DNA of 19,705 nucleotides from an uncultured Lachnospiraceae bacterium (GTDB taxonomy: Bacteria; Bacillota; Clostridia; Lachnospirales; Lachnospiraceae), in assembly GCA_910585895.1 (NCBI GenBank), contig CAJUHY010000010.1, positions 1 through 19,705 of the forward strand. The letters are read 5' to 3'. The translations under genes and the position numbers were made by a program. Of this stretch, positions 7,570 to 14,589 are shown piece by piece (the first letter of the stretch is position 1; each line of letters starts with the position of its first letter). The notes below the pieces were generated by a model. That model had not been told where the DNA came from. It saw only the letters and a list, made by a program, of their open reading frames with translations, and ran no database searches.

Positions 7570-9297
7570 ATGAGACAGATATTGAAGAAGCTGGCATCGT
7601 ATTACAGACCGTACATGCCATTGTTTCTTGCGGATATGTTTTTTGCCATTTTAGGGGCGGCAGTGACGCTTGTGATACCGTTGATTGTACGTTATATTAC
7701 AAATGAAGTGTTGGCATTGGAATCCGGGGAAGCGCTTGACAAAATCACATTGCTGGGAATTTTAATGCTGGCGCTGGTTGCTGTAGAATTCATCTGCAAC
7801 TATTTTATAACGAATTTCGGGCATGTTATGGGAGCTAAGATTGAGTATGATATGCGGGCAGAAATTTTTGCGCATTATCAGAGACTTTCTTTTTCCTTTT
7901 TTAACAACCAGAAAGTAGGGCAGCTCCTGTCCCGCATTACCAGTGACTTGTTCGATATCAGCGAGCTCCTTCACCATGGACCAGAGGATCTATTGATTTC
8001 CCTAATCAAGATCATCGGGTCTTTTGTCATTTTAATCCAGATAGATGCCAGGCTGACGCTGATAGCTTTTGCATTTGTGCCGGTGATGCTTTTGTATGCC
8101 GCTTATTTTAATACCAGAATGAAGCGTGCATTCAAGCGCAACCGTGAGAAGATTGCTGACGTCAACAGTCAGATTGAGGATAACCTTTCCGGTATCCGTG
8201 TGGTAAAATCATTTGCCAATGAGGATATGGAGATGGATAAATTTGCAGAGGGCAATCGGGAATTTCTGGCGGCAAAGAAGAACAGCTATTTCTATATGGC
8301 AGGCTATCATTCAGGGTTGAATGCGTTAACCACGATGATAACAATTGCCGTGTTGATTGCAGGGGCGGCGATGATTACGGATGGGCAGGTGGATGTGGCA
8401 GACCTTGTGACATTCCTCCTCTATATAAATACCTTTACGGAGCCGGTGAAAAAGCTGATTAATTTTACGGAGCAGTTTCAGAATGGATATACTGGTTATG
8501 AACGTTTTCAGGAAATGATGGCGGTTTTGCCGGATATTGAGGATTTGCCGGAGGCGGTGGAACTTGCGCAGGTAAAAGGGGATATTTCTTTTGAAGATGT
8601 GTCGTTCCATTACGAGGAAAATACAGAGACGGTGCTGCGGCATATCAATCTAAAGGTGGCAGCGGGAGATTATGTTGCGCTTGTGGGTTCTTCCGGCGCC
8701 GGCAAGAGTACGCTATGTAATTTGATTCCGAGGTTTTACGATGTGACGGAAGGGGCAGTAAAGATTGACGGCATGAACGTGCGTAAGATAGCGTTAAAGA
8801 GTCTGCGCAGCCAGATTGGCATTGTGCAGCAGGATGTGTATTTGTTTGTGGGAACAGTCCTTGATAATATCCGCTATGGAAAACCGGATGCTGCCAGGGA
8901 AGAGATTATTGAAGCAGCGAAAAATGCCAATGCTCATGAATTTATCATGTCCCTGCCCGATGGTTATGATACGGATATCGGGCAGCGCGGCGTTAAACTG
9001 TCGGGTGGGCAGAAGCAGAGATTGTCCATTGCAAGGGTATTTTTGAAAAATCCGCCCATACTTATATTTGATGAGGCCACGTCGTCACTGGATAATGAGA
9101 GTGAGAAGGTAGTGCAGGAATCTTTAGAGAAGCTGGCAAAAAATCGTACTACGTTTGTGATTGCCCACAGACTGTCGACAATCCGCAATGCGCACAAGAT
9201 TTTGGTGCTGACGGAATCAGGCATTGAGGAAGAGGGCACACATGAGGAATTGTTAAAGAAAAATGGTATTTATGCAAAGTTATATAGCTTACAGTAA
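7570..9297 (+). CDS. ABC exporter, fused permease and ATPase half-transporter
   Basis: The 575-aa product starts at ATG 7570, 10 bases after GGAAGGGA; the in-frame extension to 7525 has no better ribosome site and adds non-family sequence. Residues 1-320 form the six-helix ABC_membrane domain. The ATPase follows: Walker A GSSGAGKST (373-381), the Q-loop in IVQQDVYLF, signature LSGGQ (477-481), Walker B LIFDE (498-502) and H-loop H533 in IAHRLS. This is the MsbA/BmrA/Sav1866 layout of homodimeric exporters of lipids or drugs. Only one half-transporter gene is present, so a homodimer is expected. The substrate cannot be read from sequence. A 114-base gap without recognisable signals follows. 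Confidence 0.93.
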   Translation: MRQILKKLASYYRPYMPLFLADMFFAILGAAVTLVIPLIVRYITNEVLALESGEALDKITLLGILMLALVAVEFICNYFITNFGHVMGAKIEYDMRAEIFAHYQRLSFSFFNNQKVGQLLSRITSDLFDISELLHHGPEDLLISLIKIIGSFVILIQIDARLTLIAFAFVPVMLLYAAYFNTRMKRAFKRNREKIADVNSQIEDNLSGIRVVKSFANEDMEMDKFAEGNREFLAAKKNSYFYMAGYHSGLNALTTMITIAVLIAGAAMITDGQVDVADLVTFLLYINTFTEPVKKLINFTEQFQNGYTGYERFQEMMAVLPDIEDLPEAVELAQVKGDISFEDVSFHYEENTETVLRHINLKVAAGDYVALVGSSGAGKSTLCNLIPRFYDVTEGAVKIDGMNVRKIALKSLRSQIGIVQQDVYLFVGTVLDNIRYGKPDAAREEIIEAAKNANAHEFIMSLPDGYDTDIGQRGVKLSGGQKQRLSIARVFLKNPPILIFDEATSSLDNESEKVVQESLEKLAKNRTTFVIAHRLSTIRNAHKILVLTESGIEEEGTHEELLKKNGIYAKLYSLQ

Positions 9298-9411
9298 CAG
9301 TTCAGCCAGCTGAGTTACTTGCGAAAGATGGCACTGGCATGGATGATATGCGTTTTATGCTGTAAAAATGTTGCATTTAAGTTTGTACAGAATAGGAGAT
9401 AAAAGAAATTT

Positions 9412-10317
9412 ATGGAGATATTTTTTCGTAAAATTGAGTTGGAAGACAGGGAGCTGCTCTGTAGTTATTTAAGACAGAAACCATACCGCAGTTGTGACTT
9501 GGTGTTTGCCAATATTTATTTGTGGAGCAGAAAGTATCGCACGGAATTTGCGATTGTAGAGGATACTCTGGTATTCTGCGGTTTTCAGGAAAATGAGAAA
9601 CCAAGCATAACCTTTCCTATTGGGAAACCAGAACAGATACAAAAGGCGCTTGGCGTGATGTTTGCGTGGTTTGAGCTGCAGCAGGCGCCATTCCATATGC
9701 ATTTGGTTCAGGAAAAGGAGTTTGCGTTGCTGGAGCAATGGTATCCTGGAAAGCTTACGGTTGCATATAACCGAGATGCGGCGGATTACGTCTATGAGAC
9801 GGAGAAGCTGATAAGCCTTGCCGGCAAAAAGCTTCACGGTAAGCGCAACCATATCAACCGATTTAAGGAGAACAATCCTGCCTGGGTGTACGAGCCAATC
9901 AATACTGAAAATGTGGAGGATTGTTTTCAGATGGCGTTAAAATGGCGGGAAGAGATGCAGTGTGAATATGATGTGGAAAAGCGGGACGAGATGTGTGTGA
10001 CTTTGAATGCATTGCGTTTGATGACTGAATTGCAGCTGCAGGGCGGACTGCTGCGCGCTGCACCGGATGGTGAGGTCATTGCGTTTGCTATTGGAGAACC
10101 TTTAAACCCGGATACTTTTGTAGTCCACATTGAGAAAGCATTTGCAGAGATTCAGGGTGCATATCCGATGATTAACCAGCAGTTTGCAGAACACGCGGCA
10201 GCGGGGTATCAGTATGTAAACCGTGAGGAGGATACCGGCGCAGAGGGACTCCGTAAGGCGAAATTGTCTTACCGCCCGGTATTTCTGGTGGAAAAGGGAA
10301 TTGTGACCTTAAAATAA
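9412..10317 (+). CDS. Phosphatidylglycerol lysyltransferase-C-like (DUF2156) protein
   Basis: The 301-aa soluble product starts at ATG 9412, with AGGAGA about 12 bases upstream. It resembles the double-GNAT-fold C-terminal domain of MprF (LPG_synthase_C/DUF2156): the KKLHGKRNHINRF stretch at 139-151 and the C-terminal NREEDTGAEGLRKAKLSY segment (from about 270) are the family hallmarks. It lacks the membrane flippase half of MprF (full proteins are about 850 aa), as is common for stand-alone Firmicute members of unknown substrate. Transfer of an aminoacyl or acyl group is plausible but unproven. It stands apart from its neighbours, with 114 bases before it and a repeat-bearing gap after it. 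Confidence 0.82.
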   Translation: MEIFFRKIELEDRELLCSYLRQKPYRSCDLVFANIYLWSRKYRTEFAIVEDTLVFCGFQENEKPSITFPIGKPEQIQKALGVMFAWFELQQAPFHMHLVQEKEFALLEQWYPGKLTVAYNRDAADYVYETEKLISLAGKKLHGKRNHINRFKENNPAWVYEPINTENVEDCFQMALKWREEMQCEYDVEKRDEMCVTLNALRLMTELQLQGGLLRAAPDGEVIAFAIGEPLNPDTFVVHIEKAFAEIQGAYPMINQQFAEHAAAGYQYVNREEDTGAEGLRKAKLSYRPVFLVEKGIVTLK

Positions 10318-10365
10318 GCATATGTGATAGAAGCAATAGAATAAAAACGCCAAAGTAAGCAATAG

Positions 10366-10450
10366 AAGAAGGAGGAAGGCAAATGCGAAGCATTTTTAAA
10401 GATGCTTTCCGACGAACTGGCAGGTGACGCAAAGCGTCGCGTGCCGATAC
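10366..10450 (+). repeat. Solitary diverged copy of the 88-nt intergenic repeat
   Basis: This segment matches the array at the right end of the window (19523-19705). It holds a ribosome site AAGGAGG (10369-10375), an ATG at 10383, a first hairpin (GGAAGGCA 10374-10381 against TGCTTTCC 10403-10410, with an inner AAATGC-GAA-GCATTT stem) and a second hairpin (10419-10445) whose core GACGC-AAA-GCGTC is perfect, closed by GGCA/TGCC. From the ATG a 14-codon frame ends at TGA 10425-10427. The unit ends about 25 bases before the COG0523 start, and the sequence right after it supplies that gene's GAGGAGG. The rest of the 10318-10475 gap shows nothing else. Confidence 0.8.
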
Positions 10451-10475
10451 TATTATTATACGAGGAGGAATAGAA

Positions 10476-11540
10476 ATGACAAAGATTGATATTATTTCAG
10501 GATTTTTAGGCGCGGGCAAGACGACATTCATTAAGAAAATGTTGGAGGATGTCTTTCAGGGAGAAAAGATTGTGCTGATTGAGAATGAATTTGGGGAGAT
10601 TGGCATTGACGGCGGATTTCTCAAAGATTCAGGAATTGAAATCAGCGAACTCAATTCCGGCTGTATCTGCTGTTCACTGGTAGGTGATTTTGGCAAAAAC
10701 CTGCGGGAAGTGATGGAACGTTTTCACCCGGACCGTATCTTGATTGAGCCCTCTGGCGTGGGGAAACTCTCAGACGTCATGAAATCCGTACAGGAAGTGG
10801 AGGAAGAAAATGAGGTAAAGTTAAACGGCAGGATTACTGTAGTCAATACTCCCAAAGCTACGAAACAGATGAAAGCGTTTGGCGAGTTTTTCAATAACCA
10901 GATAGAGTATGCAACGGTGGCAGTGCTGAGCCGGACCCAGAATGTGAAGCCGGAGCAGACAGAGATTGTGGCAGCAGCTATACGAGAGAAGAATCCCAAG
11001 GCAGCAATTATCACAACCCCATGGGATGATATTGACGGCAAGCAGATTTATAAAGTAATTGAGCAGCAGAAGACGATGGAAGAAGAACTGATGGAAGAAC
11101 ATCACCATCACCACCATCATCACGAGCACGGCGAGGACTGCACTTGCGGCTGCCATGACCATGAACATCATCATGAGCATCATCACGAGCATGGTGAGGG
11201 CTGCACCTGTGGTTGTCACGACCATGAGCATCATCATGAACATGGACATCACCATCATCACGCAGACGAAATATTTACGAGCTGGGGGAAAGAAACGCCT
11301 CATGTATTTGAGCGGGAGACGATTGAACATGCGCTGAAAGCATTTTGTGATACAAAGGATTATGGTACAATTCTGCGTGCCAAAGGTATCGTGCCCTGCA
11401 AGGATGGCACATGGATTTATTTTGACATGGTAGACGGCGAGTATGAGCTGAGGACTGGAGAGGCAGATTACACCGGGCGTCTCTGTGTTATCGGTACGGA
11501 TGTGGAAGAAGGAAAACTGATGGAACTGTTTGGACTTTAA
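10476..11540 (+). CDS. COG0523 (CobW/P47K) G3E-family GTPase with a His/Cys-rich metal-binding insert
   Basis: The 354-aa product starts at ATG 10476 after GAGGAGG. It shows Walker A GFLGAGKTT (9-17), ENEFGEIGID, the metal motif C63-I-C-C66 (CxCC) and EPSG (91-94), all diagnostic of COG0523 metallochaperone-type GTPases. The guanine-specificity motif, normally [NS]KxD, reads S152-R-T-Q155. Residues 209-262 are an insert of 29 His and 6 Cys, built from a duplicated module containing CTCGCHDHEHHHEH. A short CobW_C-like domain (about 263-354, ILRAKGIVPC) ends the protein. Such proteins insert or deliver Zn, Co, Ni or other metals using GTP. The insert suggests metal storage or sensing. Which metal is not visible; zinc is the commonest in Firmicutes (inference). 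A second COG0523-like gene follows beyond a palindromic element. Confidence 0.9.
   Translation: MTKIDIISGFLGAGKTTFIKKMLEDVFQGEKIVLIENEFGEIGIDGGFLKDSGIEISELNSGCICCSLVGDFGKNLREVMERFHPDRILIEPSGVGKLSDVMKSVQEVEEENEVKLNGRITVVNTPKATKQMKAFGEFFNNQIEYATVAVLSRTQNVKPEQTEIVAAAIREKNPKAAIITTPWDDIDGKQIYKVIEQQKTMEEELMEEHHHHHHHHEHGEDCTCGCHDHEHHHEHHHEHGEGCTCGCHDHEHHHEHGHHHHHADEIFTSWGKETPHVFERETIEHALKAFCDTKDYGTILRAKGIVPCKDGTWIYFDMVDGEYELRTGEADYTGRLCVIGTDVEEGKLMELFGL
11124..11261 (+). repeat. In-gene tandem duplication encoding the His/Cys metal-binding module
   Basis: A 63-bp unit (11124-11186) is repeated from 11187 with mostly synonymous third-position changes; both encode EHGE(D/G)CTCGCHDHEHHHEH. The second copy runs into a GHHHHH tail. 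An eight-His run (11100-11123) precedes the first. Confidence 0.85.
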
Positions 11541-11563
11541 TTGTTAGAATGATTATGAATGAC

Positions 11564-11840
11564 CATGGAAATCAATTTTCAAAATATCCTTATGGAATAT
11601 TAAAATATCTGCATACTGTCGGAGTTGCATATACCCAAAGCGAACGATTTAAGGACGTTTTTAGCGAAGGCAAAATCCACTGCTTACGAAAACCTGGCGC
11701 GAAGGTTTTCCTGAGAGTCTTGGTTGTAGTTAGCAGTTAGTTTGCTAAAGCGTTGTCCTGTTCGTGTGGGTAAATGCAGCATACGGCAGAAAAAAGATAT
11801 GTTGATAGATGTGGGGATATTTTGAAAATTGATTTCCATG
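11564..11840. mobile_element. MITE-like palindromic element with 26-bp perfect terminal inverted repeats
   Basis: Bases 11564-11589 are the exact reverse complement of 11815-11840 (26 of 26; the left arm begins CATGGAAATCAATTTTC). The inverted similarity continues inward imperfectly: TACCCA (11632) against TGGGTA (11767), ACTGCT (11679-11684) against AGCAGT (11732-11737), and a central hairpin GAAAACCT (11688-11695) with AGGTTTTC (11703-11710) around GGCGCGA. The whole 277 bp can therefore fold as one long hairpin whose midpoint matches the central loop. No target-site duplication is obvious beside the arms, and there is no transposase. A 63-codon frame crossing it (11549-11740) looks non-coding. 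The element fills most of the 322-base gap between the two COG0523-type genes. Confidence 0.7.
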
Positions 11841-11862
11841 TTAAGAGAAAGGTTGTGGTCAA

Positions 11863-12810
11863 ATGGATATGGAAATACCGGTATATTTGTTTTCCGGCTT
11901 TATGGACAGCGGAAAGAGTTCCCTGATTCGGGAGACTTTGATAGAGGGGGATTTTGGCGAGGGCGGTAAAACGCTCTTGATTCTCTGTGAAGATGGGGAA
12001 GTGGAATTTGAAGAGTCTGAGCTTGAGAAAGTAAACGCAGCGATGGTGATGATAGAGGAGGAAGAAGCGTTCACTCCTGCAAAATTAAAAGAACTGCAGC
12101 TTACTTACCAGCCGGACCAGGTGTTTGTGGAGTACAATGGTACATGGCAAATGGCGACATTTCTGGAAATGGATTTACCAGAGGACTGGGTACTGGTGCA
12201 GTCTCTTGCCACGGTGGATGCCACCACGTTTGAGATGTACCTGACAAATATGCGCGCAATGATAATGGAACAGCTTTTTGCAGCAGACGTGGTGATAATC
12301 AACCGCTGTAATGACGATACGCCCAAGGGCAAGTTCCGCCGCGCCATCAAGGCTTTGAACCGCAAGGCGCAGATTGCTTATGAGAGAGAAGACGGTACGA
12401 TTGATGAAAATGATATGGAAGAACTGCCCTATGATTTAAACCAGGACGTTATAGATATCACAGATATGGATTACGGCATCTGGTATATGGACGCCTTAGA
12501 TGACCCTAAGAAATATGAAGGTAAGAAGGTGCGTTTCCTGGCGTTGATTTACCGTCCGGAAAAGATGAAAAAGGAGGTTATGATTCCTGGACGTTTCGCC
12601 ATGACCTGCTGCGTGGATGATATTACATTTATCGGTTTTAAATGTAAATACAGCAAAGCGGCGGAAATTGCGCACAAATCATGGGTGACAGTTACAGCGG
12701 AGATGAAACATGAGTTTGCGCTGGAGTATAAGGGCAAGGGTCCGGTTCTGTACGCACTGGAGGTGCAGCCGGCAGAAAAACCGGAAGACGAACTGGTCTA
12801 TTTCAGCTGA
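11863..12810 (+). CDS. COG0523-like P-loop NTPase fused to a DUF1980/YcgQ-like C-terminal domain
   Basis: The 315-aa product starts at ATG 11863, about 10 bases after AAAGG. Residues 1-210 are a divergent COG0523-type NTPase: Walker A GFMDSGKSS (12-20), E90-Y-N-G93 where EPSG is expected, and N147-R-C-N150 where [NS]KxD is expected. The CxCC metal motif of its neighbour is absent. Residues about 220-303 (FLALIYRPEKMKK, then GRFAMTCCVDDITFIGF) resemble the C-terminal part of DUF1980/TIGR03943 (YcgQ) proteins, which usually belong to a separate two-protein membrane system encoded beside COG0523 GTPases in zinc-responsive loci. The fusion implies that the two activities act together. No membrane helix is seen. 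The metal-related role is inferred. Confidence 0.75.
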   Translation: MDMEIPVYLFSGFMDSGKSSLIRETLIEGDFGEGGKTLLILCEDGEVEFEESELEKVNAAMVMIEEEEAFTPAKLKELQLTYQPDQVFVEYNGTWQMATFLEMDLPEDWVLVQSLATVDATTFEMYLTNMRAMIMEQLFAADVVIINRCNDDTPKGKFRRAIKALNRKAQIAYEREDGTIDENDMEELPYDLNQDVIDITDMDYGIWYMDALDDPKKYEGKKVRFLALIYRPEKMKKEVMIPGRFAMTCCVDDITFIGFKCKYSKAAEIAHKSWVTVTAEMKHEFALEYKGKGPVLYALEVQPAEKPEDELVYFS

Positions 12811-12846
12811 CAGGATAACAGTTGATTAGAAAGGAGAGGGAAAATT

Positions 12847-13977
12847 ATGATTTACAAAGAATTTCAGGACTTAAAATTATCTGCTTTGGGTATGGGGGCA
12901 ATGCGCCTGCCGGTAGTCAATGGTAAGGATGCGGATATTGATGGGGAAAAGACTGCAAAGATGGTCGCTTATGCCATGGAGCAGGGTGTCAATTATTACG
13001 ATACGGCCTGGGGATATCACAATGGCAATTCGGAACTTGTTATGGGCAGGGTTCTTAACCGTTATCCGCGTGAGACATATTATCTTGCTACGAAATTTCC
13101 AGGCTACGACCTCTCCAACATGGATAAAGTGGAGGAGATTTTTGAGCGGCAGCTTGAAAAATGCGGGGTTACTTATTTTGACTTTTATCTGTTCCACAAT
13201 GTCTGTGAGATAAATATAGACGCCTACCTTGATGAGAAGTATCATATTTTTGAGTATTTGATGGAGCAGAAAAAGAACGGACGTATTCGTCATCTGGGAT
13301 TTTCCGCGCACGGCAGCTGTGAGGTGATGAAACGTTTTCTGGAGGCTTATGGCGAGCATATGGAGTTCTGCCAGATACAACTGAACTGGCTGGACTGGTC
13401 ATTCCAGGATGCCAAGGCAAAAGTGGAGCTGCTCTCGGAACACAAAATTCCGGTGTGGGTGATGGAGCCGCTGCGCGGCGGGAGGTTGTGCAATTTACAG
13501 CAGGAGGAAGTGGAAAAGATAAATGCGCTTCGTCCAGAAGAAACAGCTGCTGGTCTGGCGTTCCGTTTCCTGCAGTCTTTGCCGGAAGTGGTGGTGACTT
13601 TGTCCGGGATGTCAAATTTTGAACAACTCAAACAAAATATTGAGACATTTGCCAGCGAAGAACCTTTAAATCAGCAAGAGTTTGCAAGGCTGCAGCAAAT
13701 TGCAGAAGATATGCTAAAGACAAAGACGGTTCCCTGTACGGCGTGTCATTATTGTGTGAGCCATTGCCCGCAGGGGCTTGATATCCCTTCTTTGCTGGGG
13801 CTTTACAATGAACACAGTTATACGGAGGGAGGATTTATCGCTCCTATGGCATTGATGGCGGTGCCGGAAGAAAAGAAACCAAGCGCCTGTGTAGGCTGTC
13901 GAAGCTGTGAAGCAGTTTGTCCGCAGCAGATTAAAATTTCCGAGGCGATGGCGGACTTTGTGAGCAGGATGCAGTGA
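12847..13977 (+). CDS. Aldo/keto reductase with C-terminal ferredoxin-type 4Fe-4S domain
   Basis: The 376-aa product starts at ATG 12847 after AAAGGAGAGGG. Residues 1-285 are an AKR (beta/alpha)8 barrel with the catalytic tetrad D52 and Y57 (DTAWGYHNG), K83 (ATKF) and H117 (LFHNV). The C-terminus carries two cysteine clusters: C297-x2-C-x2-C-x3-C307 followed by P, and C348-x2-C-x2-C-x3-C358 followed by P, each typical of a 4Fe-4S centre. This is the common clostridial arrangement for an oxidoreductase that may exchange electrons with ferredoxin as well as NAD(P)H. The substrate is unknown. It begins 36 bases after the COG0523-like fusion gene and probably shares its transcript; any link to metal handling is guesswork. 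Confidence 0.9.
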   Translation: MIYKEFQDLKLSALGMGAMRLPVVNGKDADIDGEKTAKMVAYAMEQGVNYYDTAWGYHNGNSELVMGRVLNRYPRETYYLATKFPGYDLSNMDKVEEIFERQLEKCGVTYFDFYLFHNVCEINIDAYLDEKYHIFEYLMEQKKNGRIRHLGFSAHGSCEVMKRFLEAYGEHMEFCQIQLNWLDWSFQDAKAKVELLSEHKIPVWVMEPLRGGRLCNLQQEEVEKINALRPEETAAGLAFRFLQSLPEVVVTLSGMSNFEQLKQNIETFASEEPLNQQEFARLQQIAEDMLKTKTVPCTACHYCVSHCPQGLDIPSLLGLYNEHSYTEGGFIAPMALMAVPEEKKPSACVGCRSCEAVCPQQIKISEAMADFVSRMQ

Positions 13978-13997
13978 TTCTAAGGGAGGTTGTTCAT

Positions 13998-14546
13998 ATG
14001 GAAGCATTAAAAATAGAAGATTTGGAACAAGAACAATGTTACACGATTGATGATATTTATGCATTGCCGGATGGAAAGAGGGCAGAACTGATAGACGGCA
14101 GGATTTATGATATGGCTCCACCCAACTGGACACATCAGAAAACATTAGGTTTTTTATACAATGAAATTTATAATTATATTAAGGGCAATGATGGAAAATG
14201 CCAGGTTCTTCCAGCCCCCTTTGCTGTGTTCCTGAATAAGGATAAGACAAACTATGTGGAGCCGGATATATCGGTTATCTGCGACGAGGAAAAGCTGGAT
14301 GAGAAGGGCTGCCATGGCGCGCCGGACTGGGTGATTGAGATTGTATCGCCGTCCAGCAGACGTATCGACTACTATATTAAGCTTTTTAAATACCGCAGCG
14401 CGGGGGTGCGGGAGTATTGGATTGTAGACCCTATTAAGCAGCGTGTCACGGTTCATCATTTTGAGAAAGAAGATGGGGAGGAATACGCATATGGGGAGGA
14501 AGTGCCAGTGGGCATATTTGAGGGGCTGTCCATAAAGCTGATGTGA
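13998..14546 (+). CDS. Uma2-family (DUF820) PD-(D/E)XK nuclease-fold protein
   Basis: The 182-aa product starts at ATG 13998, 8 bases after AAGGGAGG; an in-frame ATT/TTG extension to 13974 overlaps the previous stop and is not needed. The Uma2 pattern is visible: AELIDGRIYDM (E30), THQ (H46), YVEPDISVI (D90), WVIEIVSPSS (E114), YYIKLFKYRSAGVREYWIVDP (K128 and the Y-W-I-V-D strand). D90, E114 and K128 match the restriction-endonuclease-fold active site. The family is abundant in cyanobacteria and also seen in Lachnospiraceae; its biological role is unproven. It begins 20 bases after the reductase gene and ends 43 bases before the lyase gene. Confidence 0.85.
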   Translation: MEALKIEDLEQEQCYTIDDIYALPDGKRAELIDGRIYDMAPPNWTHQKTLGFLYNEIYNYIKGNDGKCQVLPAPFAVFLNKDKTNYVEPDISVICDEEKLDEKGCHGAPDWVIEIVSPSSRRIDYYIKLFKYRSAGVREYWIVDPIKQRVTVHHFEKEDGEEYAYGEEVPVGIFEGLSIKLM

Positions 14547-14589
14547 TTAAAAAGGGGTTCTGTAAAAACAAAACAGAAGGAGCACAACT

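Noticed and set aside
9298..9411. Terminator or promoter in the gap after the ABC exporter
   Set aside because: Only a weak TCAG/CTGA stem without a T-run and no properly spaced promoter hexamers were found.
10446..10466. Zur-like palindrome in the AT-rich stretch before the COG0523 gene
   Set aside because: ACTATTATTATACGA has only partial symmetry and does not fit the Bacillus Zur box well enough to claim.
10821..11330. 169-codon minus-strand ORF opposite the COG0523 gene
   Set aside because: Its Met/Val-rich composition is the reverse complement of the His-rich tract; the + strand protein is a clear family member.
11549..11740. 63-codon + strand ORF between the two COG0523-type genes
   Set aside because: It runs across the left arm and centre of the palindromic element, has no good ribosome site and resembles no protein family I know.
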